A stretch of DNA of 64,000 bases from Arthrobacter methylotrophus (GTDB lineage: Bacteria; Actinomycetota; Actinomycetes; Actinomycetales; Micrococcaceae): NCBI RefSeq assembly GCF_039539965.1, contig NZ_BAABED010000001.1, positions 3,410,001-3,474,000 of the forward strand, given 5' to 3'. This document shows, piece by piece, positions 17,849-28,277 of this stretch (position 1 is the first letter of the stretch; the number at the start of each line of letters is the position of its first letter). Position numbers and translations under genes: made by a program. The notes under the pieces are model-generated. The model did no database searches. It saw only the letters and a program-made list of their open reading frames with translations, and was not told where the DNA came from.

Positions 17849-18763
17849 GTGCATTCAAACTACGGGTACGACGGCGGTCCGCCACCCAGGCGTCTCAGTA
17901 CCGCGCTGGCGCTCGTCCGGAACCTGATGCTGGTAGCGGTCGTTGCAGCCGTGGCCGTGCTGGTCAGCGGTTTCCTCCGGAGCGACCCTGGTATCACCGG
18001 CTTGCTTTCGAACCTGAGTCCTTCCGCCCACCCCGTAAATTCCAGGCAAGGCACGGATCCGGGGCAGGCGGCACAAAGAGCCGCCCGCGCCCCCGACACC
18101 CCGCCTCCCGGCTTGGAAGAAGCAGGCCACCCGCTTGGCTCCCCTGCCAAACCAGCTGTAGCCAGCAACTCCTACAAGTTCCTGGCGACGAATGCCGATG
18201 GCACGCCGGTGAGCTATTCTCCGTGCCGGCCTTTGCACTACGTGGTGAACGCAGCCCTCGCCCCGGCAGGCTCCGAGGGGCTCATCGCCGACGCCATCGC
18301 CAAGATCTCTGCGGCCACCGGCTTCAAATTCGTCGACGACGGCGCCAGCAAGGAAAGTCCTTCCGAGAAGCGCATGCCATACCAGCCTGCGCTCTATGGA
18401 GATCGTTGGGCACCCCTGCTGATTTCCTGGACCACCCCCGAGGCTGCCCCGGGATTGGCAGGATCGGTCATCGGCACTGGCGGAAGCACCATGTATAGCT
18501 TCGGCTCGGGTCTCAAGAGCTACGTGACGGGGAGTCTGGACCTGGACGCCCCGCAGATTATGGAACTCCTGGATGTCCCCGGCGGTGCCCGGTACGTGTC
18601 GGCCGTGGTGCAACACGAACTGGGCCATGTAGTTGGCCTTGACCACGTGGAGGATCCAATCCAGCTCATGTACCCGGAGATCGGCGCCCCCGATGGCTTG
18701 GCAGCCGGAGACTTGAACGGGCTCTACAAACTCCACTCCGCTCCCTGCCGCGCCGACCTTTAG
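17849..18763 (+). CDS. Membrane-tethered matrixin-like zinc metalloprotease
   Basis: A 304-residue protein with one N-terminal membrane helix (about 27-43, LMLVAVVAAVAVLVSGF). A proline/alanine-rich extracellular linker runs to about 105, then a C-terminal peptidase domain. The zinc site HELGHVVGLDH is at 256-266, and the metzincin Met-turn is M274 in IQLMYPE. The substrate cleft precedes it. Such M10-like bacterial proteins are common and uncharacterised in actinobacteria. GTG 17849 follows a GGGGGA ribosome-binding stretch; a longer frame into the VIT gene is rejected. It ends 302 nt before a convergent permease gene in a repeat-rich gap. Confidence 0.85.
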   Translation: MHSNYGYDGGPPPRRLSTALALVRNLMLVAVVAAVAVLVSGFLRSDPGITGLLSNLSPSAHPVNSRQGTDPGQAAQRAARAPDTPPPGLEEAGHPLGSPAKPAVASNSYKFLATNADGTPVSYSPCRPLHYVVNAALAPAGSEGLIADAIAKISAATGFKFVDDGASKESPSEKRMPYQPALYGDRWAPLLISWTTPEAAPGLAGSVIGTGGSTMYSFGSGLKSYVTGSLDLDAPQIMELLDVPGGARYVSAVVQHELGHVVGLDHVEDPIQLMYPEIGAPDGLAAGDLNGLYKLHSAPCRADL

Positions 18764-18785
18764 CCAACCTTTAGCCAGCATCCCC

Positions 18786-18869
18786 CGCGCCCACCACTGG
18801 ACATGCCCAGCCAATCCCCGCCGCGCCCACCACTGGACATGCCCGGCCAATCCCCCCGCGCCCACCACT
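18786..18869. repeat. Tandem 35-36 bp duplications of a palindrome arm
   Basis: GGACATGCCCAGCC (18799-18812) and GGACATGCCCGGCC (18835-18848) precede the full palindrome at 18870, each embedded in CGCGCCCACCACT and AATCCCC. The unit spacing is 36 then 35 bp. These look like expansions of the left arm of the 79-bp element. Spacers are not unique and there are no cas genes, so this is not a CRISPR array. Confidence 0.8.
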
Positions 18870-18948
18870 GGACATGCCCAGCCCAAGGTTCAAGCAGTGG
18901 ACATATGAGTACTATGTCCACTGCTCCTAGCCAAGGCTGGGCATGCTC
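18870..18948. repeat. 79-bp palindromic element, family A copy 1
   Basis: Outer arms are GGACATGCCCAGCC (18870-18883) and GGCTGGGCATG (18935-18945). Inner arms GCAGTGGACATA (18894-18905) and TATGTCCACTGC (18913-18924) pair perfectly around a 7-nt loop. The element lies in the 302-nt gap between the convergent metalloprotease and NCS1 permease genes. Two other 79-bp copies occur at 49922 and 50902. A stray GGACATGTCC follows at about 18974. The rest of the gap to 19065 shows nothing else. Confidence 0.9.
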
Positions 18949-19065
18949 ATTGGGAATGCGCGCGTCAAGGCTGGACATGTCCCTAGTTGCGGGTGGTTTC
19001 CAACATCCGGGCAGGCTTGAAGTCAGCTCCTGCGCCTGGGTAGGACGTGGTCATCGGGTTTCCAT

Positions 19066-20592
19066 TCAGTCGTTGACCAGATTGGTGACGGCGACTTCCG
19101 CAAGCGGACGCGACGCAGTTGCGGAAGGTGCGGCGGCCGGGGAAGCCACCGGGAGGTATCGGGCATGCACCCGGGGGCCCAGGGCGCCGTAGACGGTCGC
19201 GGCAACAAGTCCGCCCGCCAGCCAGGACAGGTCAATCCCGCCCATGGCCGTGGCGATGGGGCCCTGCATGATTGGCAGGACGCCGTACATAAACAGCCAA
19301 GTGGCGAAGATGCCCACCACTAGTGCGGTGAGTCCGGCCCAGTTGAAGGCCGGAAGCCGCCGGGTGCCAACAGGATCGAAGAGGCGCTCGACACCTACCG
19401 GATGACGCTTGTCCACCCACAGGTAGTGCACCAGCATGATGCCTCCCCATGCGGCCACCCAAGCCACGAGGCCGCCGAGCCACGTGCTCAGTGTCGAGGC
19501 GAAGTCCGACTGGACGATGAAGAACACGACGCCGATCAGGGCCAGGAATCCGACAAAGAGGTTCAGCGAACGGCGCTTGGCCTTGATGTCCAAGGCCTGC
19601 GCGGCTACGGAAAAGGTGTAGATGTTCAGGATGTTCGTTGCGATGGGACCGTGCAGCACCAGAAAGAGCACCGGGATGGCCAGGACACCGAAGTTGTCGA
19701 CGATGAGGTGGCCGGGGTCGGCCGTACCGCTCTTCGTGGCAAGGCTGGCGCCAAGGATGCCGAGCCATACCACCGGCAGGAACTGGCCGAACACGGAAGC
19801 GAGGTAGACCTTGTGCTTCGGAACGGACTTGCTGACGAAGCGTGAATAGTCGGCCGCGTAGGTGAACCAGGTGATCCCCCAGCCGATGCCGATCACGGTC
19901 ATCACGGTGGTCATGGCGGCGATTCGTGCGCCACCTTCAAGGACAGCACCGGGAGGGCCTGCGTAGCCCCAGTCGATGTTCATGCCGAACCAGGAGAAGG
20001 CGGACATGGCGATCAACACCACGATTGTTGGCGGGACAGTCCACTTTTCAAACGCCGCAATCGCCTTGTAGCCGAACCAGGCGATGGTGACCTGGGCTGC
20101 CATGATGACGAAGGCCACAATGATCTTTGGCCCCACGTTGGGCTGCTCCGGGTCGACCATGCCCAGCTTGCCGAGGAGGGCCATCACCAGGTCCAGGATG
20201 ATCCAGGTGTTGACGGCGCACCAACCGATTCCGAGGAGGGCTTGGATAGCGCTCGGGAGGTAGTTGCCGCGACGGCCGAAGACAGCGCGGGCAAGGACCA
20301 TGCCGGTGGCTCCGGTCCTTTGCCCCAAGAGGACAAAGATGCCAAAGAGTGCCATGCCGATCAGGTTTCCCACCACCAGGACGGTGACAGTATCGGCAAA
20401 ACCCAATCCAAGCTGGACGCCGAGGGCCCCAAGGACCCAGTTGATGGGGGCAAGGTTCGCGCCGGCCCAGATCCAGAATTGCCCCGCTACGCTGCGGGTG
20501 CGGGCCGATTCGGGAATGGACTGCAGGTTCTGCTCGACGTCGGTCTGCGCCGTTGCAGCCCCTGGCGTCGCAGTGGACAAGTTCTCGTGCAT
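19066..20592 (-). CDS. NCS1-family nucleobase/cytosine-type permease
   Basis: A 508-residue NCS1 transporter with about 12 helices. Family landmarks include FWIWAGANLAPINWVLGALG in helix 1, GQRTGATGMVLARAVFGRRGNYLP and the ITWFTYAADYSRF segment. NCS1 proteins take up cytosine, purines, hydantoins, allantoin or thiamine precursors by cation symport. The start at 20592 is chosen over 20605 because GGAGG stands 8 nt before it. It is divergent from a PucR-type regulator, which commonly controls purine or nucleobase uptake. No catabolic enzyme for a nucleobase is adjacent, so substrate stays open. Confidence 0.92.
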   Translation of the reverse strand: MHENLSTATPGAATAQTDVEQNLQSIPESARTRSVAGQFWIWAGANLAPINWVLGALGVQLGLGFADTVTVLVVGNLIGMALFGIFVLLGQRTGATGMVLARAVFGRRGNYLPSAIQALLGIGWCAVNTWIILDLVMALLGKLGMVDPEQPNVGPKIIVAFVIMAAQVTIAWFGYKAIAAFEKWTVPPTIVVLIAMSAFSWFGMNIDWGYAGPPGAVLEGGARIAAMTTVMTVIGIGWGITWFTYAADYSRFVSKSVPKHKVYLASVFGQFLPVVWLGILGASLATKSGTADPGHLIVDNFGVLAIPVLFLVLHGPIATNILNIYTFSVAAQALDIKAKRRSLNLFVGFLALIGVVFFIVQSDFASTLSTWLGGLVAWVAAWGGIMLVHYLWVDKRHPVGVERLFDPVGTRRLPAFNWAGLTALVVGIFATWLFMYGVLPIMQGPIATAMGGIDLSWLAGGLVAATVYGALGPRVHARYLPVASPAAAPSATASRPLAEVAVTNLVND

Positions 20593-20632
20593 TGGGGGAT
20601 CCTCCATGTAGGAAAGGGATTACTTCAATGTA

Positions 20633-20678
20633 TGTGCCCCACATCACAAAACCAAGATACGATGTGTACGATACTTGG
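20633..20678. promoter_or_regulatory. Candidate operators between NCS1 permease and PucR genes
   Basis: The 108-nt divergent gap holds TGTGC-N6-TCACA (20633-20648), one mismatch from a CRP/GlxR-like site. It also holds a 27-bp dyad with arms CCAAG (20652-20656) and CTTGG (20674-20678) that includes two TACGAT direct repeats. The dyad is a plausible PucR target. Both are inferred by symmetry only. Confidence 0.3.
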
Positions 20679-20700
20679 CCACAATTAGTTACGGAGTGTC

Positions 20701-22221
20701 ATGTCACTACTCCTTTTCGACGCCTTCGAACACGAGAGCCTGAAAGCAACTGAGCCCGTCCTGCGGACTGATGTGCCCGAGGCCCTGTCCCGGCAACTCC
20801 GCTGGGTCCATTCGAGCGAAGTGCTGGACATCGCTCCACTGCTGCGCGGCGGCGAGCTGCTACTGAGCGGCGGGCAGGCCCTCGCCCAGGCTTCCGAGGA
20901 ACGGCGGGTGGACTACGTCCGGCAACTGGCCGCCCGCGGCATCACCGCGTTGGCCATCGAAACGGGCCCGCTCCTGCCCGCCATACCGGATTCCATGCTC
21001 GACGCCGGCCAGGACGCCGGGCTTCCGATTATCGAGTTGCGCAAGGTGGTCCCGTTCGTGGGCATCATGCAAGCCATCAACTCTCTCCTGGTTAGCGAAT
21101 CGGTGGCCCAATTGCAGTTCGGAGACGAGACGAGCCATGCAATGGCAGCAGAACTCGCGCATGGAGGCGGACTGGACCAGCTCCTCGCCGTGCTGGCGAG
21201 CCGGTCAGGTGCCAGCGCCAGGCTGCTCTCGCCGTCGGGCATCACGTTGGGAAGCGCGACGGCGCAGGGCGCCGCACCGGAGACCACGTCACAGTCCTGC
21301 AGTGTCACCACAGTCGATGTCCCCGTCCGCGGCGTGCTGGCCGCCCGTCTGGAGTTGGAAGTGTCCGACGGCGGCGACACCAACCGGGCGCGGGTGGCCG
21401 GCGAGCGTTGCGTCGACATCCTCGGCTTGGCGTTACTGCAGCGCATGCCGCCCGGGCTCAAGGAGCTCGCGGGCATAGAACTCATGCGCGCCATCAGTTC
21501 GGGCACCCAGTCATGGCGCCTCCAACAACTGGGGCCTGCCTCCGGCTTTACCGCCAGCGGTCCGGTTGCCGCCGTCGTCGTGCGCTCACCGGCGGCAGGT
21601 CAACTCCGAACTGAGCTTGACAGCATCCTGCACGACGCAAGCCCGCAGAGCGCGAGCTATGCGGACAACTCCGAATTGATCGCATTGGCGGCGCTCCCCC
21701 CGTCCGAGGCAGTGGCTTCGCGTATGTCGCTCGTGCAGGCACTGAAAGCCTTGCCCGTCCCGGACGGCTCAATCATCGCCGTCGGTCCCTTGGCACAGGG
21801 AATCGGCGAGGCGCCTTGGTCGATGGCCGAGGCACGCCGGACGCTTGAGCTGATGTCGAGTGCAGCACTCGGACAGGGAGAGGGGGCAGGAACCGGAAGC
21901 GGCGTGGTCGATGCCGAGGACTTCGCGGTGGAGCGCTTGGCGGAAGGAAGCCTCGACCGGACCACGCGTGAGGGATTTGTGCGACGGCAGCTGGGGGCCG
22001 TCGTCGAGCATGATGAGCAACGCCGTTCGGAGCTGATGCGGACGTTGGCAGTGTGGCTCGATACAGGGTGCAATACGGCGCAGGCGGCACGGGAACTGCA
22101 CTTGGAAAGGCAGTCGATGCATCACCGGCTCCAAAGGATTTTCGAGCTGTGTGGCGGGGACCCCCGGGGAACGGGCCGGCTGGCCGCCCTTCATTTGGCA
22201 ACCCGCCTGGCCCGGCTCTAG
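20701..22221 (+). CDS. PucR-family transcriptional regulator
   Basis: A 506-residue regulator. The N-terminal PucR domain (about 1-130) includes SSEVLDIAPLLRGGELLLSGG and ITALAIETGPLLPAIPDSML. A GGDEF-like middle region follows, then a C-terminal PucR HTH (HTH_30) at about 455-500 with GCNTAQAARELHLERQSMHHRLQRI. The family activates purine, GABA or amino-acid catabolic genes in response to ligand. GGAG precedes the ATG. It is divergent from the NCS1 permease it probably controls. Confidence 0.92.
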   Translation: MSLLLFDAFEHESLKATEPVLRTDVPEALSRQLRWVHSSEVLDIAPLLRGGELLLSGGQALAQASEERRVDYVRQLAARGITALAIETGPLLPAIPDSMLDAGQDAGLPIIELRKVVPFVGIMQAINSLLVSESVAQLQFGDETSHAMAAELAHGGGLDQLLAVLASRSGASARLLSPSGITLGSATAQGAAPETTSQSCSVTTVDVPVRGVLAARLELEVSDGGDTNRARVAGERCVDILGLALLQRMPPGLKELAGIELMRAISSGTQSWRLQQLGPASGFTASGPVAAVVVRSPAAGQLRTELDSILHDASPQSASYADNSELIALAALPPSEAVASRMSLVQALKALPVPDGSIIAVGPLAQGIGEAPWSMAEARRTLELMSSAALGQGEGAGTGSGVVDAEDFAVERLAEGSLDRTTREGFVRRQLGAVVEHDEQRRSELMRTLAVWLDTGCNTAQAARELHLERQSMHHRLQRIFELCGGDPRGTGRLAALHLATRLARL

Positions 22222-22332
22222 ACGGAGCTGACGGACTCCCCATTAGTTGAACGCGGAGTTCCCGGAAATGGGGGCCTTCATGCACGGGCGCATCACCCAT
22301 GACGGCGTGGTCGATTACAGGAACACGAAAAC

Positions 22333-22368
22333 GACTGAACGGCCCACCGTTTGGTGAGCCGTTCAGTC
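22333..22368. terminator. Terminator hairpin at the end of the sarcosine operon
   Basis: Arms GACTGAACGGC (22333-22343) and GCCGTTCAGTC (22358-22368), extended by CACC/GGTG with one mismatch, enclose a GTTT loop. It lies 22 nt past the purU stop. On the minus strand GTTTTC follows; on the plus strand CCTACTTTT follows, so it can serve both purU and the convergent PucR gene. The remaining part of 22222-22332 shows no supported gene. Confidence 0.85.
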
Positions 22369-22389
22369 CCTACTTTTGTCGTTCAACCC

Positions 22390-23289
22390 CTACTTGAGCA
22401 CCACGGTCCTGTTCCCCTGGAGGATGACGCGGCCTTCGCAGTGCCAGCGCACGGCATTGCTGAGTGCTTTGCATTCGGTGTCGCGACCGGCTGCCACCAG
22501 GTCGTCTGGACCGAAGGTGTGGTCCACTTCGACCACTTGCTGGGCGATGATCGGCCCTTCGTCCAATTCCCCATTGACATAGTGCGCGGTGGCACCCACG
22601 GTCTTGACGCCTCGCGCGTAGGCCTGGTGGTACGGCTTCGCGCCTTTGAAGCTGGGCAGGAACGAATGGTGGATGTTGATGGCCCGGCCGTCCAGCTTGC
22701 GGGCCAGGTCGTCGCTGAGGACCTGCATGTAGCGCGCCAGGACCACGAGTTCGACGTCCAGGCGATCGATGAGGTCAAGGAGCTGCCCCTCGGCCGCCGC
22801 CTTGGTGTCCCTGGTGACGGGCACGTGGAAGAACGGAATGCCGTGCCATTCGACGGTCCGCCGGTGGTCCGGGTGGTTGGAGACGACGCCGACAATGTCG
22901 ACGGGCAGTTCCCCCACGCGGGCCCGGAACAAGAGGTCGTTGAGGCAGTGCTCGAACTTGGAGACCATGATGAGCACGCGCCGCTTGGCTCCGTGGCGGT
23001 TCAGCTCCCAGCGCATGCCGAACTTCTCGGCAACAGGAGCGAAGGCTTCCCGCAGCGAGCCAATCGTCGACTCGTCACCTTCCGATGCGAAATGGACCCG
23101 CATGAAGAAGTGGCGGTCCATTTGGGAGTCGAATTGCTTGCTGTCGATGATGTCGCAGCCGTGTTCCAGGAGGAAACCGGAGACAGCATGCACGATTCCG
23201 CGCGTTTCCGGGCAATCGAGCGTCAGGACATGTTCCACGGTGGTAGCCGGCAGTGTCGCCGCAACGGTTTCGTTTTGGGTCGCAGTCAT
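22390..23289 (-). CDS. purU: Formyltetrahydrofolate deformylase
   Basis: A 299-residue PurU that hydrolyses 10-formyl-THF to formate and THF. The N-terminal ACT domain (about 18-95) begins HVLTLDCPETRGIVHAVSGFL. The hydrolase domain has the formyltransferase-fold active site: N and H in NIHHSFLPSFKGAKPYHQAY, and D in HYVNGELDEGPII. The start at 23289 lies 2 nt after the sdaA stop with GGAG 9 nt upstream. It is the last gene of the seven-gene sarcosine operon, where it would regenerate free folate from one-carbon units made by sarcosine and dimethylglycine oxidation. FolD is not in the window. Confidence 0.95.
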   Translation of the reverse strand: MTATQNETVAATLPATTVEHVLTLDCPETRGIVHAVSGFLLEHGCDIIDSKQFDSQMDRHFFMRVHFASEGDESTIGSLREAFAPVAEKFGMRWELNRHGAKRRVLIMVSKFEHCLNDLLFRARVGELPVDIVGVVSNHPDHRRTVEWHGIPFFHVPVTRDTKAAAEGQLLDLIDRLDVELVVLARYMQVLSDDLARKLDGRAINIHHSFLPSFKGAKPYHQAYARGVKTVGATAHYVNGELDEGPIIAQQVVEVDHTFGPDDLVAAGRDTECKALSNAVRWHCEGRVILQGNRTVVLK

Positions 23290-23291
23290 GG

Positions 23292-24683
23292 CTAGCACTC
23301 CACCACGTTGACGGCGAGGCCTCCGCGGGAGGTCTCCTTGTACTTGCTCTTCATGTCCGCTCCTGTCTCTCGCATGGTTTTGATGGCTTTATCCAGGGAT
23401 ACTTTGTGACTGCCGTCGCCGTGCAAGGCAAGGCGGGCGGCATTGATCGCCTTGACGCTGGCGATCGCGTTGCGCTCGATGCACGGGATCTGCACCAGCC
23501 CGCCTACCGGATCGCACGTGAGGCCGAGATTGTGTTCGATGCCCACTTCCGCAGCATTCTCCACTTGCTCGGGAGTGCCTCCGAGGACCTCGCAGAGGCC
23601 GGCGGCGGCCATCGAACAAGCAGAACCCACCTCGCCTTGGCAGCCGACTTCGGCGCCGGAAATGGACGCGTTGATCTTGAACAGGATCCCGACGGCGGCC
23701 GCGGCGAGCAAGAAGCGGACCACGCCGTCGTCGTCGGCTCCTGGCACGAACTTCGCGTAGTAGTGCAGCACTGCGGGCACAATGCCGGCCGCCCCGTTGG
23801 TGGGTGCAGTGACGATGCGGCCGCCCGCGGCGTTTTCCTCGTTGACGGCCAGTGCGAACAGGTTCACCCATTCCATGGCGAGCAGCGGGTCGGCCGAGCT
23901 TGACCCTTGCAGACCGGCGTCGGTGGCAGCGAGGGTCTTGAACAACGACGGCGCCCGTCGCCTGACGTTCAAGCCTCCCGGGAGGATTCCTTCCGCAGCG
24001 CAGCCGTTGTCCACGCATTCGCGCATGACGGCCCAGATCTGTAGCAGCCGCTCGCGAAGTTCGGCTTCGCTGCGCCACACGAGCTCATTGGCAAGCATGA
24101 CGTCGGAAATGGACATGTCCTCCCGTGCGCAAATCGCGAGGAGCTCGTCCGCGGTGGTGAAAGGGTACGGCAGCACGGTGTCGTCGGCGACGACTTTGTC
24201 GCTCCCGGAAGCATCACCGTCCACCACGAACCCGCCGCCAATCGAGTAGTAGCTGCGTTCGCGCAGCACTGCGCCAGTATGGTCGAGTGCCCGGAAAGTC
24301 ATGCCATTGGGATGCGCGGGCAGGGATTTGCGCCGGTGCAGGACCACATCGTCGTCCCAGTTGAAGTCCACGCGGTGGTGTCCGCCGATCCGCAATTCGG
24401 CGTCAAGGGCGGCCTCGGCAACCTGGTCATCCGCGGTCTTCGTGTCGACCGTCTCCGGTACCTGGCCTTGCAGCCCGAGTACCACGGCCTTGTCCGAACC
24501 GTGGCCGCGGCCGGTGGCGCCCAGCGAGCCGAAAAGCTCTGCCTGGACGCGCACCGTTGCCGCGAGTTGACCGGAGGATTCCAGGCCATCGGTGAACTGC
24601 TTCGCCGCCCGCATCGGGCCGACCGTGTGCGAAGACGACGGCCCGATGCCAATGGAAAACAGGTCAAGCACACTCAGTGCCAT
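23292..24683 (-). CDS. sdaA: L-serine ammonia-lyase, iron-sulfur dependent
   Basis: A 463-residue single-chain (type 2) L-serine dehydratase making pyruvate and ammonia. The beta-domain [18 protein letters not shown] is at the N-terminus. The alpha-domain contains [15 protein letters not shown]. Cluster cysteines are C348 (GCQGE), C390 (LTCDPVGG) and C401 (IPC). The very last residue is Cys463, matching the tail-in-mouth fourth ligand described for Legionella L-serine dehydratase. The start overlaps the soxG stop by one nt (TGATG). It completes sarcosine to pyruvate within the operon. Confidence 0.96.
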   Translation of the reverse strand: MALSVLDLFSIGIGPSSSHTVGPMRAAKQFTDGLESSGQLAATVRVQAELFGSLGATGRGHGSDKAVVLGLQGQVPETVDTKTADDQVAEAALDAELRIGGHHRVDFNWDDDVVLHRRKSLPAHPNGMTFRALDHTGAVLRERSYYSIGGGFVVDGDASGSDKVVADDTVLPYPFTTADELLAICAREDMSISDVMLANELVWRSEAELRERLLQIWAVMRECVDNGCAAEGILPGGLNVRRRAPSLFKTLAATDAGLQGSSSADPLLAMEWVNLFALAVNEENAAGGRIVTAPTNGAAGIVPAVLHYYAKFVPGADDDGVVRFLLAAAAVGILFKINASISGAEVGCQGEVGSACSMAAAGLCEVLGGTPEQVENAAEVGIEHNLGLTCDPVGGLVQIPCIERNAIASVKAINAARLALHGDGSHKVSLDKAIKTMRETGADMKSKYKETSRGGLAVNVVEC

Positions 24684-25327
24684 CAGGGGACCTCAGGAGA
24701 GGCGAATTCCCTCATGCCATCAAGCAGCCAACGCCCCAGGAAGTCGGCGAACGAAGCCCGCGGGAAGATCAGGAAACTGTCTTCTCCGGTCTTCAGCAGC
24801 ATCGCCGGGATGTTGCCGATTTCCGTCGCCAGAGCTGTTCCGGGGCGGAAGGCGCGGGGGTGCAGGTCCAGCGAGCAACCCTTTTCAAGGACGTCCCGGG
24901 CACGGATCCCGGACAGCTCGAACGTGGTGCGGTTGGCAGACAAGTCCACCACCTGGCCCGGGTCCTCGCCCAGTGCCTCCACCAAGGCCCGGACAAGGTC
25001 TCCGCCCAGGGAATCGTGCGCCATTTCCGGTGCCACCACCAGGAATTCTTCCGGGCCGAGCCACAAAGTCGTGGCCCTTTCGGTTCCGGTGATCTCACCG
25101 CACGCGGCCGGCAGGCCGCCGGTCACGGACGCGAGGCGAGCTCCGGCGTCGGACTCCCGGTTAACCCGGATACCCACCATGGTCTGGAACGGGATTTCCT
25201 TCAATGCCACCGTTCCGGCCACGGACCCGGACTCGAAAGCCGATGCCAAGTGCGATGCCGGGCTGCGGCGTGCCGCACGGAGTTTGTCAGTGTTTATGGT
25301 TTCTGCGGGTGTTGCTGTTTCAGCCAT
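24683..25327 (-). CDS. soxG: Sarcosine oxidase gamma subunit
   Basis: A 214-residue subunit of heterotetrameric sarcosine oxidase. It has the SoxG pattern [11 protein letters not shown] near the N-terminus, [13 protein letters not shown] in the middle and [35 protein letters not shown], which resembles a GcvT-like half domain. The ATG at 25327 lies inside the soxA 3' end, an 8-nt overlap. Its stop overlaps sdaA. In the known enzyme gamma packs against alpha and takes no cofactor itself. Confidence 0.93.
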   Translation of the reverse strand: MAETATPAETINTDKLRAARRSPASHLASAFESGSVAGTVALKEIPFQTMVGIRVNRESDAGARLASVTGGLPAACGEITGTERATTLWLGPEEFLVVAPEMAHDSLGGDLVRALVEALGEDPGQVVDLSANRTTFELSGIRARDVLEKGCSLDLHPRAFRPGTALATEIGNIPAMLLKTGEDSFLIFPRASFADFLGRWLLDGMREFASPEVP

Positions 25328-28277
25328 CTTTACGGGTCCCTTCAGCGTCGAAAAGTACGGTTTCGCCCACAACGACGTCCAGCAGCTGGTCGCCGACTGC
25401 GGCCACCAAAGTTTCGCCGATCCGGTTGCGGCCGTTGGTGATCAGTGCCAGGCCGAAAGAGCGGCCCAAGGCGGCACTGTGGTAGCTCGAGGTCACGAAG
25501 CCCTGCATCGGTACGGGGCCGTAGGCCGGGTTGACCGGAATGCCCTTTTCCACGAGCTGGGTACCTTCCGGAAGACGGAGCGAGTGGTCCGCCGGGAGGA
25601 CACTGACCAGGTGCTTGCGGTCGGTACGGACGGCGTCCTCGCGGTTGTAGGAGCGCTTGCCGATGAAGTCCTTGGCCTTGGAAACGATCCACTCCATCCC
25701 TGCATCCTGCGGGGTCACGGTGCCGTCCGTGTCCTGACCGACGATCGGGTAGCCCTTCTCGGCACGCAGCACGTGCATGGTTTCGGTGCCGTAGGGCGTG
25801 ATGTTGAACTCGGCTCCTGCCGCAGCAACGGATTCCCAGGTGCTGAGCCCGTACCAGGCAGGCACATTGATTTCGTAGGCCAATTCGCCCGAGAACGAAA
25901 TCCGGCAAATCCGAGCCTGCACGCCGGATGCCAGCGTGGTTTCCCGGAACGTCATGAACGGGAACGCTTCGGCCTCCAGGCCGCCGTCGGCCGCCAACTG
26001 CGGCGCCACCTTGGCGAGTACCGCGCGGGATTTGGGTCCGACGACGGCAATCGTGGTCCACTGTTCGGTCACCGAGGTGCAGTGAAGGTCGAGTTCCGGC
26101 CATTCGGTCTGGTGCCACTCCTCGAGCCAGTCCAGGACCTTCGCTGCACCGCCGGTGGTGGTGGTCATGAAGTAACGTCCCTCGTCGAGGCGCAGGGTCA
26201 CGCCGTCGTCGAAGATCATGCCGTCCGGGGTGCACATGACACCGTAGCGCGCCGAGCCGGGGGCAAGTTTCTTGAACGCGTTGGTGTAGATGCGGTTCAG
26301 GAATTCGCCGGTATCCTTGCCACGGATCTCGATCTTGCCCAGCGTGGTGGCGTCCATGAAGCCCACGGAATCCCTGACCGCGGCGCATTCACGGAGCACG
26401 GCTGCGTCCATGTCCTCGCCTGCTTGCGGGTAGTACCACGGCCGCTTCCACTGGCCGACGTCCTCGAAGAGCGCACCCTGGGCAACGTGCCAAGGGTGGA
26501 CGGAGGTGACGCGGGCGGGATCGAACAGCTCGCCGCGCTGGCGTCCGGCCAACGCTGCGAAGGCCACCGGGGTGAACGGGGCCCGGTACGTAGTGGTTCC
26601 GATCTCGCCGATACTCCGGCTGCCTTCGGCGGGTGCCTCGCCAGCCTGATTGAGGGCCGCGGCGATGACGCCGATGGCGTTGACGCCGGAGGTCTTGCCC
26701 TGATCGTTGGCGGTGCTGATGGAGGTGTACCGCTTGACGTGTTCCACCGAGCGCATGCCGGCCCCGGTGGAACGGAGCACGTCAGCCACGGACTGGTCGC
26801 GCTGGAAATCAACGAAGTGGTGGTGCCACTCCCCTGCGTTTCCACTCTGGCCGGGAACGAGCCACAACTGGCGGGTGGGGGCGGAGGCAACCGGTGCCTT
26901 CGGCACGACGGGAACCGTCTGGGTGCTGAATCCTGCGGCGATGGCTGCAGCTGCACCGGCGGAGACGCCTTCGCCGAGGCAATCCTCCAGTTCGTAGCTT
27001 CCACGACCGGCGCCGACGACCTGCTGGTCCCTGACCACCGAGCTCGGTACGAATCCAGCCAGGTCGTCGTCCCAGCGCGCCTTGCCTTGGCGCTGGCTGT
27101 GGAGGTGGACCACGGGGCTCCAGCCACCGGAAACGGCCAGAAGATCGCAAGCGATGCGTTCGACGCCGGAGGTGACTTCGCCGTCGTCGTTGAGGCTGCG
27201 GACGGTGACGCCGTCGATCCTGCCGTGTTCCCCCGCACCGGACGTATCGGCGACAGCACTCCCGACAAGGATGCGAATCCCGCTTTCGGCAGCGGCTGCG
27301 GCCTTGTCGCTGAGCTTCGGACGGGCGTCGACGACGGCGGCGACCTTGACGCCTGCGGCCAGCAGATCGGCGGCGAGCAGGTAGGCCGAATCGTTGGTGG
27401 TGCCGATGACTACCCGGCGCCCGGCGGCGACGGCGTAGCGGTTGAGGTAGCTCCGGACGGCCGAGGCGAGCATAATGCCGGGGCGATCGTTGTTCTCAAA
27501 CACAAGCGGACGTTCATGCGCGCCGGGAGCCAGGACAACCTGCTTGGCACGGATGTGCCAAATACGCTGGCGGGAGACGCCGTCGGCGGCCGGAGTGCCG
27601 AGGTGGTCCGTACGGTTCTGTGCCGCGATCACGTAGTTCGCGTCGTAGGAGCCGAAGGCGGTGGTGCGGTTGAGGACGGTGCATTCGGCGGCAGAGACAA
27701 GCTCGGCCTCCACGTCCGCGATCCATTCCAGGGCCGGCTTGCCCTCGATGACCTCGCCCAGTTCCGGGTCCGTGGAAACGGAGAGGAGCGAACCCCCGAG
27801 TTCGGGCTGGTCATCGATCAGGACGACGCGGGCGCCGGTGCGGACCGCTTCGCGGGCTGCTGCGAGACCGGAGACGCCGCCGCCGACCACCAGGACATCG
27901 GTGTGGACGTATTTCTTGTCGTACTCGGCGCGGTCCTCGTTGGGATCCAGCTTGCCGAGGCCGTTCAGGAACTCAGCGCTGAGCCCGTCCACGAGGGACA
28001 CGGCGGTCGCGGGAAGCATCGACTCGGCGACGTGGCCCGGGAAGCGGGCGGCCACCTTGACCAGGGCGTTGGATTCTTCCACGCCAGCGGACATGATGCC
28101 GCGGGGGCGGCCCTCGTAGAGGGAGTTGCCGACGTTGATCCGGCCGTTGGCGAGCAGTGCCGAAGCAAGTGTGTCGCCCGGGTGTCCGGTGTATTCCTGG
28201 CCGTCAACGGTGAACCGCCAGGCGATGCTGCGGTCGATGCGGCCGCCAGTGGCGAGGCGGGCGTTCTGCGGGGTCAC
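25320..28277 (-). CDS. soxA: Sarcosine oxidase alpha subunit
   Basis: A 985-residue subunit. The N-terminal Fer2-like domain (about 15-100) lacks cluster cysteines. A Rossmann domain with GGGVSG at 132-137 would bind NAD. The C-terminal half (about 600-985) is a GcvT-type folate-binding domain ([25 protein letters not shown], LSYxGE-like [12 protein letters not shown]), where the methyl carbon is passed to THF as 5,10-methylene-THF. The GTG start overlaps the soxD stop (GTGA), and its end overlaps soxG by 8 nt. Length matches Corynebacterium and Arthrobacter SoxA. Confidence 0.97.
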   Translation of the reverse strand: MTPQNARLATGGRIDRSIAWRFTVDGQEYTGHPGDTLASALLANGRINVGNSLYEGRPRGIMSAGVEESNALVKVAARFPGHVAESMLPATAVSLVDGLSAEFLNGLGKLDPNEDRAEYDKKYVHTDVLVVGGGVSGLAAAREAVRTGARVVLIDDQPELGGSLLSVSTDPELGEVIEGKPALEWIADVEAELVSAAECTVLNRTTAFGSYDANYVIAAQNRTDHLGTPAADGVSRQRIWHIRAKQVVLAPGAHERPLVFENNDRPGIMLASAVRSYLNRYAVAAGRRVVIGTTNDSAYLLAADLLAAGVKVAAVVDARPKLSDKAAAAAESGIRILVGSAVADTSGAGEHGRIDGVTVRSLNDDGEVTSGVERIACDLLAVSGGWSPVVHLHSQRQGKARWDDDLAGFVPSSVVRDQQVVGAGRGSYELEDCLGEGVSAGAAAAIAAGFSTQTVPVVPKAPVASAPTRQLWLVPGQSGNAGEWHHHFVDFQRDQSVADVLRSTGAGMRSVEHVKRYTSISTANDQGKTSGVNAIGVIAAALNQAGEAPAEGSRSIGEIGTTTYRAPFTPVAFAALAGRQRGELFDPARVTSVHPWHVAQGALFEDVGQWKRPWYYPQAGEDMDAAVLRECAAVRDSVGFMDATTLGKIEIRGKDTGEFLNRIYTNAFKKLAPGSARYGVMCTPDGMIFDDGVTLRLDEGRYFMTTTTGGAAKVLDWLEEWHQTEWPELDLHCTSVTEQWTTIAVVGPKSRAVLAKVAPQLAADGGLEAEAFPFMTFRETTLASGVQARICRISFSGELAYEINVPAWYGLSTWESVAAAGAEFNITPYGTETMHVLRAEKGYPIVGQDTDGTVTPQDAGMEWIVSKAKDFIGKRSYNREDAVRTDRKHLVSVLPADHSLRLPEGTQLVEKGIPVNPAYGPVPMQGFVTSSYHSAALGRSFGLALITNGRNRIGETLVAAVGDQLLDVVVGETVLFDAEGTRKDG

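Noticed and set aside
18786-18948. Regularly spaced repeats that could suggest a CRISPR array
   Set aside because: There are only three units, spacing equals the unit length and the intervening sequence is itself repeated. They are duplications of a palindrome arm; no cas genes are present.
22268-22357. 29-residue frame MGAFMHGRITHDGVVDY between the PucR and purU genes
   Set aside because: It looks protein-like but has no ribosome-binding site and runs into the terminator stem. It might be a gene remnant, but support is too weak to list it.
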